NCBI RefSeq assembly: GCF_001654615.1
Contig: NZ_LWUD01000053.1
Span: 1-54,123, forward strand
Source of the DNA: Ligilactobacillus aviarius
GTDB lineage: Bacteria > Bacillota > Bacilli > Lactobacillales > Lactobacillaceae
Reading direction: 5' to 3'
DNA length: 54,123 nucleotides
The translations under genes were made by a program, and so were the position numbers. The notes under the pieces were generated by a model. The model had not been told where the DNA came from, searched no databases, and was given only the letters and a program-made list of their open reading frames with translations. Below, one piece after another: positions 46,214 through 54,123 of the stretch; the first letter of the stretch is position 1; each line of letters begins with the position of its first letter.

Positions 46214-47728
46214 ATGGACGACAACCCCGGACAGAACAAAATTAAGTATGGCAGTTTAGTTTTAATGATTTTCTCAGCAATCTTCGGCTTCAGTAATTCA
46301 CTAACGGCGTTTTACCAGATGGGTTACTCAAGTGTAATTTGGTATATTTTGGCAGCCTTATTATTCTTCCTGCCGTCAGCATTGATGTTTGCCGAATATG
46401 GCGCTTCATTTCGGGAGGCAAAAGGTGGAATCTATTCATGGTTGCGCGGCTCAACAAATGAAAAATTTGCATTTATTGGGACGTTTATTTGGCTTGCGTC
46501 ATGGATCATTTGGCTGGTTTCATCAACGAACTTCTTTATCGTTTCGGTATCAACGATGCTGTTCGGATCAGATAAAACACAAAGCTGGCACTTTTGGCAC
46601 TTCTCATCAACCGAAGTCGTGGGAATGCTCGGGGCACTGTTCATTTTGGTCGTTACGTTTGCGGCCAGCCGCGGGGTTGATAAGATTGCCAAGGTGGCAA
46701 GTATTGGCGGAATTTTTGCGTTTGCAATTTCAATCTTGTTCAGCTTATTAAGTATTGTTGTGCTGGTAATGCACCACGGGGTATTGGCTGAAAGCATTTC
46801 AGGAACCAATAATCTTTTGCGGTCGCCAAATGCAAGTTTCCAAAGCCCGATTGCAATCATTTCATTCCTTGTATACGCAATCTTTGCGTTTGCGGGGTTG
46901 GAAACAACTTCAGGCGTGATCGATTCGGTTGACCGGCCTGAAAAGACTTATCCGAAGGCTTTAGTTACGGCGATGCTGTTGATGACGAGTCTTTATATTG
47001 TAATGATCGTGATGTGCGGTTTTTCAACTAACTGGAGTCACGTTTTAGGAAAGAGCAATGTTAACCTTGCAAACTGTGAATATGTCATTATTAACAACTT
47101 AGGGGTTGAAATCGGGAAGGCATTCGGCATGTCAGCCAGCGGAGCTCAAGGAATCGGCCTGGCATTTGCCCACTTTGCCGGGTTAACGGATGTTTTAGCC
47201 GGAATCGGCGGCGCATTTATGATGATTTATTCACCGATCAAGTCATTTGTCCTGGGGTGCGATACGCACTTATTGCCGAAGAAATTAACCAAATTAAACG
47301 ATAAAGGAATGCCAGCGAATGCAATGTGGCTGCAAGCCGTTGTGGTAATTGCCATCATCTTATTTGTTGCCTTTGGTGGGGATGCAGCCAGCACATTCTT
47401 TACTGTTTTGACAGATATGATGAATGTTTCGTCAGCTGCGCCATATCTCTTCTTGATTGGGGCGTTTCCGTTCTTTAAGATGAAGAAGGACATCGACCGG
47501 CCATTTGTTTTCTATAAAAAGCAATCAACAACATGGGTCGTTTCAATTATCGTGTGGATCGTAATTGCGGTAAGCATTATTTTTACATGTATCGAACCGG
47601 TTTTGCAACATGATTATTCAACTGCCTTTTGGACAGCATTTGGACCAATCTTCTTTGGCTTAGTTGGATGGGCATTGTATGCACGTGCAACGCACAAGCA
47701 AAATGAAGAAATTGTTTCTAATCGGTAA
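46214..47728 (+). CDS. yjeM: APC-superfamily amino-acid transporter, YjeM type
   Basis: Integral membrane amino-acid permease or exchanger of about 504 residues with twelve helices. The first helix region (KYGSLVLMIFSAIFGFSN) has the unwound substrate-site character of APC transporters, and EYGASFREAKGGIYSWL is the conserved helix 2-3 stretch. It matches what are called glutamate/gamma-aminobutyrate family transporters YjeM; the true substrate is unproven and no decarboxylase gene is next to it. The start ATG 46214 is chosen over 46205 because AAGGAA at 46200-46204 would overlap the earlier codon. It has its own promoter and no clear terminator before the next gene. It seems unrelated in function to its glycan-related neighbours. 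Confidence 0.85.
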   Translation: MDDNPGQNKIKYGSLVLMIFSAIFGFSNSLTAFYQMGYSSVIWYILAALLFFLPSALMFAEYGASFREAKGGIYSWLRGSTNEKFAFIGTFIWLASWIIWLVSSTNFFIVSVSTMLFGSDKTQSWHFWHFSSTEVVGMLGALFILVVTFAASRGVDKIAKVASIGGIFAFAISILFSLLSIVVLVMHHGVLAESISGTNNLLRSPNASFQSPIAIISFLVYAIFAFAGLETTSGVIDSVDRPEKTYPKALVTAMLLMTSLYIVMIVMCGFSTNWSHVLGKSNVNLANCEYVIINNLGVEIGKAFGMSASGAQGIGLAFAHFAGLTDVLAGIGGAFMMIYSPIKSFVLGCDTHLLPKKLTKLNDKGMPANAMWLQAVVVIAIILFVAFGGDAASTFFTVLTDMMNVSSAAPYLFLIGAFPFFKMKKDIDRPFVFYKKQSTTWVVSIIVWIVIAVSIIFTCIEPVLQHDYSTAFWTAFGPIFFGLVGWALYARATHKQNEEIVSNR

Positions 47729-47830
47729 AATTTATTAAGAAAGATATAAACTCGAATTTTAAGTTTCCAAAATCAACAAATATGGGTAAAATGATGATAG
47801 AGAGTTGAACGGTAAAAAAGGATGGTTAGA

Positions 47831-49744
47831 ATGAAAAAAACTAAAATTGTTCTTTTTACCTTGCTACTATCAATCATGGGGGTCGTTGGTAGCACAAATG
47901 CTGCAAGTGTAAATATTTCAAGCAGAAGTGCTGATTTAATGCCTTCTGCAGCTAGTCAATTAATTCAAAATTCATCGTTAAGCGAAACTAATATTGAAAA
48001 TTCAGAGAGCGGAAAGTGTATTCTGTGGTCACCGCGGATTCGTAACTTTAAGAAGGGTGATCAGGTAAAGGTATTGCTTCCACACGGGAAGTATACGGGA
48101 AAAACACTTTCCGTTAAAGTCGTTAATCATGGAGAAGAAATTGCAACGTTAATGCTTGAACACGGGAGCGATTACGGGGTAATTACATTTACAGTCAACG
48201 CGAATAGCGGCGAAATTGCCCAAATTATTGCTGGATTTGGCAGCATGGATTTTGGGGCAATTGGTGCTGGTGGTGTGATCGATATTGGTGGCATGACTGG
48301 CGGATTCACCGGAAACACTGCATCAAAGGCTCCAGTTGCTCCGGTTATCGGGCTTTCAAGCTCATTGTCAAACCGAAATGACGACAATATTGGAAGTTCA
48401 TCAATCGATGCGCATTCATCTTCCATTAAGGCAAGCTCGTCATCGTTGAGTTCGAAGTCAAGTCGAATTTCAAGTTCATCAGATGAAGAGGATGGAAAAG
48501 CAATTACTCGTAGCTTTCCGCGGGTGAACTCAGGATCAAGTCGGTCCTCATGGTCTTCAAGCTCGTCATACCATGGAAAGGGAATCATTATTGACTATGG
48601 TCCGGGACCAGTGTCGATTATCATTCCACCTTCATCAAGTTCGAGTTCATCACTTATTTCTGCATCAAGTACGGATAAAGATACTCATCGCTATCCGGGC
48701 TGGTGTCCAGAAAAATCAAGCAGTCGGAGTAAGAGCTCATTGACCGTTAAGAGTTCATCTTCAAAATTGAGCTTGTCATCAAGTAGTCTGGTGAAGGCAA
48801 GCTCGTCATCATTGACAGCAAGTTCATCAAGTTTGAAGAAATTACCGGCTTCAAAGAGTTCAAGCACGTCTTCATCAGTTGGTTCATCGCAAAGTTCAAA
48901 GCGAAGTGAATCAAAGGTTAAGAGCTCTTCAATCGACAAGCACTCTTCAATGATGAGTTCGTCACTGTTAAGCTGGTCAAGCAATCGAAAATCTTCATCG
49001 TCAATTTCGAAGTCAAGTAAATGGGCCAGTTCATCTTCAGTAAAGGAAAATGGACACCATTCACGTGGAAGTATCATTATCGTTGTTCCGGTTCCTGAAC
49101 CAGGGCCGGTGAAGGAGAATTCGGTTTCAATTAATTTGAGTCACTCTTCATCAACGATAAAGGTTCCGGCAAAAATTAAGCATTCTTCAAAGAAATTGCC
49201 AAAGGTTTCCAAGAAGGTCAAACCAGCGGAACCAAAATCACATAAAAATGCCAAGGCGAAGACTGAACCTGCAAAGGCAAAATCAGTCAAGGCAGCTAAA
49301 GCAAAGACCAAAGCTGAATCGCGTTCGAAGCGGAAAGAACGGGTCGCTGAATTGCCACAGAAACAGACAACTAAGCGTGCTGTTCGGCAGGCTTCACAGC
49401 CAATGGTTGATCAAAACGGCAATCCTCATTTGAATCCGCAACAAGTACGGACACTTGAACATGAAATGCCCCAAGCAGCTAAGGCCGCAAAAACGATGCA
49501 AAAGACGGCTGCTCAGTCGTCACCACATTTGTCAGCGAAAGCATCAAATCCTTCAAAGCAAGGATTGACGCTGAAACATCGGAATGCTGCTCATCCGGTT
49601 TCAAATGTTCACCGGGTTACGTTGCCGATTCAAGGAATTTTACCAGCAACCCGAATGGATCCGTATACTTGGGTGTACAGTCTAGTGGGATTGGCAATTA
49701 TGATCGTTTCAGGAAGAGCATTCTTCTCAAAGAAACGAAAATAA
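47831..49744 (+). CDS. Serine-rich wall protein with LPATR sorting-like tail
   Basis: About 637 residues. Signal peptide (1-25, ending TNA), then a small folded-looking region (about 55-165) rich in Gly and Val at its end, then a long Ser-rich stretch (about 180-420) with SSS runs, broken by two similar patches, GKGIIIDYGPGPVSIII and SIIIVVPVPEPGPV. A Lys/Ala-rich wall-spanning segment follows (about 450-520), and the tail is LPATR, a hydrophobic helix and KKRK. The tail has all parts of a sortase signal except the Gly of LPxTG, which is Arg (CGA; one base from GGA). It may therefore stay membrane-anchored or be cut by an unusual sortase. No catalytic domain is recognised; an adhesin or wall-stalk role is inferred. 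ATG 47831 has AAAAAGGA before it. Confidence 0.75.
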   Translation: MKKTKIVLFTLLLSIMGVVGSTNAASVNISSRSADLMPSAASQLIQNSSLSETNIENSESGKCILWSPRIRNFKKGDQVKVLLPHGKYTGKTLSVKVVNHGEEIATLMLEHGSDYGVITFTVNANSGEIAQIIAGFGSMDFGAIGAGGVIDIGGMTGGFTGNTASKAPVAPVIGLSSSLSNRNDDNIGSSSIDAHSSSIKASSSSLSSKSSRISSSSDEEDGKAITRSFPRVNSGSSRSSWSSSSSYHGKGIIIDYGPGPVSIIIPPSSSSSSSLISASSTDKDTHRYPGWCPEKSSSRSKSSLTVKSSSSKLSLSSSSLVKASSSSLTASSSSLKKLPASKSSSTSSSVGSSQSSKRSESKVKSSSIDKHSSMMSSSLLSWSSNRKSSSSISKSSKWASSSSVKENGHHSRGSIIIVVPVPEPGPVKENSVSINLSHSSSTIKVPAKIKHSSKKLPKVSKKVKPAEPKSHKNAKAKTEPAKAKSVKAAKAKTKAESRSKRKERVAELPQKQTTKRAVRQASQPMVDQNGNPHLNPQQVRTLEHEMPQAAKAAKTMQKTAAQSSPHLSAKASNPSKQGLTLKHRNAAHPVSNVHRVTLPIQGILPATRMDPYTWVYSLVGLAIMIVSGRAFFSKKRK

Positions 49745-49849
49745 TAATTGAATTTTAAAATTAAAAATGGAATAATATTTCACAGAGCAAAATAAGGGAT
49801 GTCAGTGAGCATTCATTTTACAACGTGGACGAATAATAGCTATTGAATT

Positions 49850-49893
49850 AATCGGACTATTGGATTTTGAATGCCAGTAGTCCGATTTTTTTG
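49850..49893 (+). terminator. Hairpin with T run before the NCS1 permease
   Basis: Arms AATCGGACTA (49850-49859) and TAGTCCGATT (49878-49887) with an 18-base loop and seven T. It lies 105 bases after the Ser-rich gene and 21 bases before the permease start, so it could be a late terminator or an attenuator of the permease. No known purine or preQ1 riboswitch pattern was seen in 49745-49849. Confidence 0.65.
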
Positions 49894-49914
49894 ATGAGAA
49901 AGGGTGGTTGATTA

Positions 49915-51288
49915 ATGGAAAAACAGAAAACTTATCCAATTGAACAGATCCCGGTTGAAAACCGGCATATGTCGCATTGGGATATGTTCGCAACGTGGAT
50001 CGGCGCAAATGCGAATAACGGAACGTGGTACATTGGCGGGGTTGTTGCTGCGTGCGGCTTGGTGCTCGCGACTAAGGTTTTGATTGCATCATCGGCATTG
50101 TCATATGTTTTGCTTTCGCTTGTTGGTTTAATGGGCTACATTACCGGCGTCAGTACAATGGCTTTGACCCGAAGTTCATTTGGAATTCGCGGCAGTTACG
50201 TGCCATCGGTAATCAACGTGGTTCAGTTTGTCGGCTGGACAGCGGTAAATACTTTTATCGCAGCGACATCGTTAAGTATTCTCTTCCATGACTTCTTCGG
50301 GTGGAAGACATATAATGCAACCTCAAACACGGGAATTTTCGGCGTGGTCATTGGAGTGTTGGTAATGAGTGTCTTGCACTTGATCAGCGTTTCAATGGGA
50401 GAACGCTCAGTCCAAATTATCGAACGGATCGGAATCATCTTTGTGATCGGCTTTGTGATCTGGGAATCGATCGTTGTTTTCCGGACGGTGTCATTTCACC
50501 AGTTAGTAACCTGGGTCGTTCCGCATTCAGAACAATTAAAAGCCGGTCATGCCATGGATATTTTAGCGGCCTTTAACCTTGCCTGGGTCACAGCCGGGGC
50601 TGACTTTACCCGGTTTACGGCCAAGAAAGGGGCAGCAACGTACGCCTCGTTCTGGGGTGCGCTGATCGGAGTTCTGTGGTTTGCGTTGATCGGAGTTGTT
50701 TCCACGATCAGTATTGCCATCACATCAGGCCAATTCAATCCGAACAACTCAGATCCAAGTACAATTGCGAATAAACTTGGCTTAGGGGTCTTAGCGATGA
50801 TCGTTATTGTTTTAACAAGTATGACGGCTAATGCGGCCAACTTGATGGCAGCGGCCTCGGCGTTAAATAACCTTTTCCATAAGATCAAATTACGCAAGGC
50901 ATTATGGATCGTTACGATTCTGGCCACCTTTGTAACGTTTATTCCGTTGATCGTCGGCAGTTTCTTAGATACGTTTGAGGCGTTCTTAAATTACATTGGC
51001 ATGATTTTAGGACCGATGATCGGAATTATGATCACCGACTTCTATGTGGTTCACCATCAACAATACGAAATTGATGAATTGACAAAGGTCAATGGCAAGA
51101 ATTGGTATCATGGCGGAGTTAATTACTTTGCTTTTGCAGTCTGGATCATTGGAATTGTGATTTATAACCTTCTCCAACACGTCCCAGTGATCGTGGATGT
51201 AACCGGGGCAACCTTCATTGCGATGATCATCAGCGGAATATTATACGGAATTGGACAGCGTTGGGCCCTAAAAAATGTTTTTGAATAG
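49915..51288 (+). CDS. NCS1-family nucleobase permease (cytosine permease-like)
   Basis: Membrane transporter of about 457 residues and twelve helices, importing a nucleobase or related compound with Na+ or H+. Family marks include the opening HWDMFATWIGANANNGTWYIGG and SSFGIRGSYVPSVINVVQFVGWTAVN in helix 3, both close to the CodB-type pattern, and AWVTAGADFTRFTAKKG in the middle. The C-terminal half has MILGPMIGIMITDFYVVH. Cytosine is the usual best guess; purines, allantoin or hydroxymethylpyrimidine are alternatives. ATG 49915 has AAAGGGTGG upstream. The gene has no visible deaminase or salvage partner within the window, so the substrate is unresolved. Confidence 0.83.
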   Translation: MEKQKTYPIEQIPVENRHMSHWDMFATWIGANANNGTWYIGGVVAACGLVLATKVLIASSALSYVLLSLVGLMGYITGVSTMALTRSSFGIRGSYVPSVINVVQFVGWTAVNTFIAATSLSILFHDFFGWKTYNATSNTGIFGVVIGVLVMSVLHLISVSMGERSVQIIERIGIIFVIGFVIWESIVVFRTVSFHQLVTWVVPHSEQLKAGHAMDILAAFNLAWVTAGADFTRFTAKKGAATYASFWGALIGVLWFALIGVVSTISIAITSGQFNPNNSDPSTIANKLGLGVLAMIVIVLTSMTANAANLMAAASALNNLFHKIKLRKALWIVTILATFVTFIPLIVGSFLDTFEAFLNYIGMILGPMIGIMITDFYVVHHQQYEIDELTKVNGKNWYHGGVNYFAFAVWIIGIVIYNLLQHVPVIVDVTGATFIAMIISGILYGIGQRWALKNVFE

Positions 51289-51321
51289 TTTACGAAATTT
51301 GTTAAATTATCTTGAGGAATC

Positions 51322-51350
51322 TTGACAAAACAAGCGAGATTATCAATAAT
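51322..51350 (+). promoter_or_regulatory. Promoter of glf
   Basis: Consensus TTGACA at 51322-51327, 17-base spacer, AATAAT at 51345-51350, about 63 bases before the glf start. Confidence 0.65.
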
Positions 51351-51412
51351 TATCTAGTATTACATTAGTTTTGATAAGTGAAAAAACAACGAAATTAAGG
51401 AGATTTAACTCA

Positions 51413-52528
51413 ATGACAAATTATTTAGTTGTTGGTGCCGGTCTTTTCGGCGCAACATTTGCTCACGAAGCAGCTAAACGCGGTCACAAGGTTCACGTAA
51501 TTGAAAAGCGGGACCACATCGCAGGAAATATTTACACAAAGGAAGTTGACGGAATTCAAGTTCACCAATACGGGGCTCACATTTTCCATACTTCAAAGAA
51601 GGAAATTTGGAACTATGTAAACCAATTTGCTGAATTTAACCGTTACACAAACAGCCCAATTGCAAACTTCCATGGCGAAATCTACAACATGCCATTCAAC
51701 ATGAACACTTTCAACAAGCTTTGGGGCGTAATCACACCTGAAGAAGCTGAAAAGAAGATCGAAGAACAACGGGCGGTCTTGAACGGCAAGCGGCCAGAAA
51801 ACTTGGAAGAACAAGCCATTTCACTTGTTGGAACGGACATCTACAAGAAGCTTGTTAAGGAATATACTGAAAAGCAATGGGGTCGGGATGCAAAGGAATT
51901 ACCACCATTCATCATTAAGCGGCTTCCAGTTCGGTTTACATACGACAACAACTACTTTAACGATACATATCAAGGAATTCCAATCGGCGGTTACACGCAA
52001 ATCGTTGAAAAGATGTTAGATGATGACAACATCACGGTTGAAACGAACACCGACTTCTTCGACAAGAAGGATGAATACTTGAAGGATTACGACAAGGTTG
52101 TCTTTACCGGAATGATCGACCAATTCTTTGACTACAAGTTAGGTGAATTGGAATACCGGAGCTTACGGTTTGAAACCGAAGAACTTGACGTTGACAATTA
52201 CCAAGGAAATGCCGTTGTTAACTATACGGATAAGGAAACTCCTTACACCCGGATCATTGAACACAAGCACTTTGAATTCGGAAAAGGTGACAAGGGGAAG
52301 ACAGTCATCACCAAGGAATACCCTGCAACATGGCACCGCGGTGACGAACCATACTACCCAATTAACGATGCCAAGAACAACGCATTGTACAAGAAGTACG
52401 TTGAACTTGCTCAAAACGAAGCCGACAATGTTATCTTTGGCGGTCGGTTAGGTCAATACCGTTACTACAACATGGACCAAGTTATTGGTGCTGCTTTAGT
52501 AACCGTTGAACAAGAATTTGGAAAATAA
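51413..52528 (+). CDS. glf: UDP-galactopyranose mutase
   Basis: FAD enzyme that converts UDP-galactopyranose to UDP-galactofuranose in the cytoplasm, supplying donor for galactofuranose-containing wall or exopolysaccharide. About 371 residues, typical size. It starts MTNYLVVGAGLFGATFAHEA, the GxGxxG dinucleotide fold, then HVIEKRDHIAGN, and GAHIFHTS, the His-containing substrate loop of the family; the C-terminus has FGGRLGQYRYYNMDQVIG, the second FAD-contacting stretch. Start ATG 51413 has AAGGAGA at 51397-51403; a longer frame upstream has no ribosome site. It has its own promoter and terminator. Likely clients in the window are the two Gtf3-like transferases. The codon use is strongly biased, suggesting high expression. 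Confidence 0.97.
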   Translation: MTNYLVVGAGLFGATFAHEAAKRGHKVHVIEKRDHIAGNIYTKEVDGIQVHQYGAHIFHTSKKEIWNYVNQFAEFNRYTNSPIANFHGEIYNMPFNMNTFNKLWGVITPEEAEKKIEEQRAVLNGKRPENLEEQAISLVGTDIYKKLVKEYTEKQWGRDAKELPPFIIKRLPVRFTYDNNYFNDTYQGIPIGGYTQIVEKMLDDDNITVETNTDFFDKKDEYLKDYDKVVFTGMIDQFFDYKLGELEYRSLRFETEELDVDNYQGNAVVNYTDKETPYTRIIEHKHFEFGKGDKGKTVITKEYPATWHRGDEPYYPINDAKNNALYKKYVELAQNEADNVIFGGRLGQYRYYNMDQVIGAALVTVEQEFGK

Positions 52529-52550
52529 TTGATTCGAAAATAAAATCAAG

Positions 52551-52588
52551 GAAGAGAGTAGGTGGGATTGCCGCTCTCTCTTCTTTTA
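52551..52588 (+). terminator. Intrinsic terminator of glf
   Basis: GAAGAGAG (52551-52558) against CTCTCTTC region (52576-52583), 17-base loop, T-rich tail. It ends only about 12 bases before the flippase start, so read-through may feed the next gene. Confidence 0.7.
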
Positions 52589-52599
52589 TAGGTGATTAG

Positions 52600-54024
52600 A
52601 TGAAAGTTTTAAAGAATTACTTATATAATGCGGGGTACCAGATCTTAGCCTTGATCGTCCCGTTGATTACAGCGCCGTACATCAGCCGGGTTCTTCACCC
52701 AGCCGGGGTCGGGTATAACGCATATACCAACTCAATTATTCAGTACTTCGTATTGATGGCCGATTTAGGGATCGCAATGTATGGGCAGCGGGAAATTGCC
52801 TATGTGCGTGAAGACCCGAAGAAAATGTCGCAAACGTTCTGGGAAATTCAATGCTTGAAGTTCTTCACAACCACGGTTACATATTTCTTGTTCGTGATTT
52901 TTCTGCACGTTTATGATCGTTATACGGTTTTCTTGTGGATTCAATCATTGAACATCATTGGAGCTGCCTTTGATGTTTCGTGGCTGTACCAGGGGGTTGA
53001 AGATTTCAAACGAACGGTTCTGCGGAATACGATGGTCCGGTTATTGTCATTGGCACTGATTTTTATTTTAATTAAAAATTCGAGTGATGTTGGCAAGTAT
53101 ATCTTTATTGTTGGATTTTCAAACTTATTTGGAAACTTAACCTTATGGCCACACTTACGGAAAATGTTAGTGCCGGTGAAAATTAAGTCACTTCATGTGT
53201 GGCATCATTTATGGCCGACGATTGGCTTATTCATTCCGCAAATTGCGACTTCCGTTTATTTGCAATTAAATAAGACAATGCTTGGGGTAATGATGGGCAC
53301 GAAGTACTCAGGCTTCTACCAAAATTCAGATACGTTGGTCAAGATGGTTCTTTCACTTGCAACAGCTTTAGGGACAGTAATGTTGCCGCACATGTCAGCA
53401 GCGTTCGTTAAGGGTGACAAGGAGAAGATGCATCAATTGCTTTACAAGTCGTTTGATATGCTTTCGATCCTGGCATTCGCGATGACGTTTGGAATCGCAG
53501 CAATTTCAACAAATTTGGCACCATTTTTCTATGGTAAGAGTTTCTGGCCAGTTGGTCCGGCAATGATGATTGAATCATTAGTTATTATTTTGATTGCATG
53601 GAGCAACACCATTGGTCAGCAGTACCTTGTCCCGACAAATCAGGTTAAAAAATTCGGAACTTCAGTTGTTTTAGGTGCATGTTTTAACTTCGTTACCAAC
53701 TTTGCATTCATTGACTTGTGGGGATTAAAAGGTGCAATGTGGGCAACGGTTGCTTCTGAAGCCGTTGTTACCGGCTACCAGATGTGGTCTGTGCGGAAAG
53801 AAATTCGTTTTGCTGAAATGTTTAAAAATACATTTAAGTACTTAGTTGCTGGGTTAGTAATGTTTATTCCGGTTTACTTAATGAATATTAGACTGCATAC
53901 CAGTGTAATTACGTTAGGACTTGAAGTTATTGTTGGAATTATTATTTATATTGCAATGATTCTGATTTTGAAACCGACGAGTCTTCAAACGGTCTTTCAA
54001 ATGATAAAACGTAAAAATCATTAA
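52600..54024 (+). CDS. Wzx-type oligosaccharide flippase (MOP superfamily)
   Basis: Membrane protein of about 474 residues with twelve to fourteen helices, expected to flip undecaprenyl-linked repeat units across the membrane. It opens MKVLKNYLYNAGYQILALIV and has PLITAPYISRVLHPAGVG, the signature first-helix pair of Wzx/RfbX proteins, then GQREIAYVR in the next loop. ATG 52600 has TAGGTGA before it. It follows glf, a frequent partner in clusters that build galactofuranose-containing polysaccharides, but no Wzy polymerase is identified in this window, so the polymerase must be outside it or be one of the polytopic proteins. The gene is complete and is followed by hairpins at 54033-54066 and 54073-54117. 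Confidence 0.9.
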   Translation: MKVLKNYLYNAGYQILALIVPLITAPYISRVLHPAGVGYNAYTNSIIQYFVLMADLGIAMYGQREIAYVREDPKKMSQTFWEIQCLKFFTTTVTYFLFVIFLHVYDRYTVFLWIQSLNIIGAAFDVSWLYQGVEDFKRTVLRNTMVRLLSLALIFILIKNSSDVGKYIFIVGFSNLFGNLTLWPHLRKMLVPVKIKSLHVWHHLWPTIGLFIPQIATSVYLQLNKTMLGVMMGTKYSGFYQNSDTLVKMVLSLATALGTVMLPHMSAAFVKGDKEKMHQLLYKSFDMLSILAFAMTFGIAAISTNLAPFFYGKSFWPVGPAMMIESLVIILIAWSNTIGQQYLVPTNQVKKFGTSVVLGACFNFVTNFAFIDLWGLKGAMWATVASEAVVTGYQMWSVRKEIRFAEMFKNTFKYLVAGLVMFIPVYLMNIRLHTSVITLGLEVIVGIIIYIAMILILKPTSLQTVFQMIKRKNH

Positions 54025-54028
54025 GGAG

Positions 54029-54047
54029 AAAAGAGGCTGTGACATAA
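54029..54047 (+). repeat. Right copy of an inverted end repeat
   Basis: AAAAGAGGCTGTGACATAA, matching the minus strand of bases 1-20 with one difference. Its GAGGCTG part pairs with CAGCCTC at 54060-54066 to form a hairpin with no T run. Confidence 0.4.
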
Positions 54048-54072
54048 GTATTCAATAAACAGCCTCAGTTAT

Positions 54073-54120
54073 AAAAATAGCGAAATGCAATTTAAAAAAT
54101 TGGATTTCGCTATTTTTTTC
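54073..54120 (+). terminator. Intrinsic terminator after the flippase
   Basis: AAAAATAGCGAAAT (54073-54086) against ATTTCGCTATTTTT (54104-54117), 17-base loop, T run to the end of the window. Confidence 0.75.
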
Positions 54121-54123
54121 TTT

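Noticed and set aside
48172-49077. Two antisense open frames with Asp/Glu/Leu-rich products under the serine-rich gene.
   Set aside because: Ser codons TCA, TCT and TCG read backwards give sense codons, so stops are rare. The composition is what this bias predicts and no start signals are seen.

Overview
The window looks like chromosome of a lactic acid bacterium of the Lactobacillaceae. The reasons are five secreted proteins with the KxYKxGKxW signal peptide, GH70 enzymes of the lactobacillar GtfB type, a Gram-positive T-box ahead of tyrS, AAGGAG-type ribosome sites and moderate GC. The genus cannot be fixed from the sequence alone. Nearly everything here concerns the cell surface: making, exporting, decorating, binding or cutting glycans. 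No rRNA, tRNA, CRISPR array or transposase gene was seen.

Region by region: (1) 205-8993 is a compact, partly overlapping six-gene operon resembling synthase-dependent exopolysaccharide (Pss/Bcs-like) loci: GH8 hydrolase, polytopic membrane protein, anchored extracellular protein, cellulose-synthase-like GT2, BcsB-like protein and a degenerate GGDEF membrane protein. (2) 9301-13951 holds an NhaC antiporter coupled to two tandem, AT-richer paralogous polytopic membrane proteins. (3) 14008-17063 has a Gtf3/galactofuranosyltransferase-like enzyme, YheA/UPF0342, and tyrS behind a T-box. (4) 17260-19053 is a more distant relative of the region 2 membrane proteins. (5) 19236-43981 is the core of the window: five large secreted proteins with the same type of presequence and glucan/choline-binding-like YG repeats, namely a frameshifted peptidoglycan amidase, two GH70 alpha-glucanotransferases of GtfB type, a frameshifted GH53 endo-galactanase and a GH25 muramidase. 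Two GT-C/YfhO-type membrane proteins sit between the last two. (6) 44079-54024 has a second Gtf3-like transferase, a GT14 core-2/I-branching-like transferase, a YjeM-type amino-acid transporter, a serine-rich wall protein with a damaged sorting motif, an NCS1 permease, UDP-galactopyranose mutase (glf) and a Wzx-type flippase.

How they may work together: glf would supply UDP-galactofuranose, which the two Gtf3-like enzymes could use. The flippase and the YfhO/GT-C proteins would serve lipid-linked or wall glycan assembly. The Pss/Bcs-like operon would export a second polymer. The YG-repeat enzymes would sit on the surface, remodelling starch-type alpha-glucans, cutting galactan and trimming peptidoglycan.

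The most unusual things seen are: a bipartite short motif (V-x-L-K/T-S-S, then NFAVQ) kept in the otherwise low-complexity linkers of all five KxYKxGKxW proteins; a second GH70 enzyme with non-standard catalytic motifs; a duplicated unknown domain on both sides of the GH53 catalytic domain; two separate frameshifts in YG-repeat genes; and a Pss/Bcs-type operon whose GGDEF-like protein has lost both the active site and the usual c-di-GMP inhibitory site.
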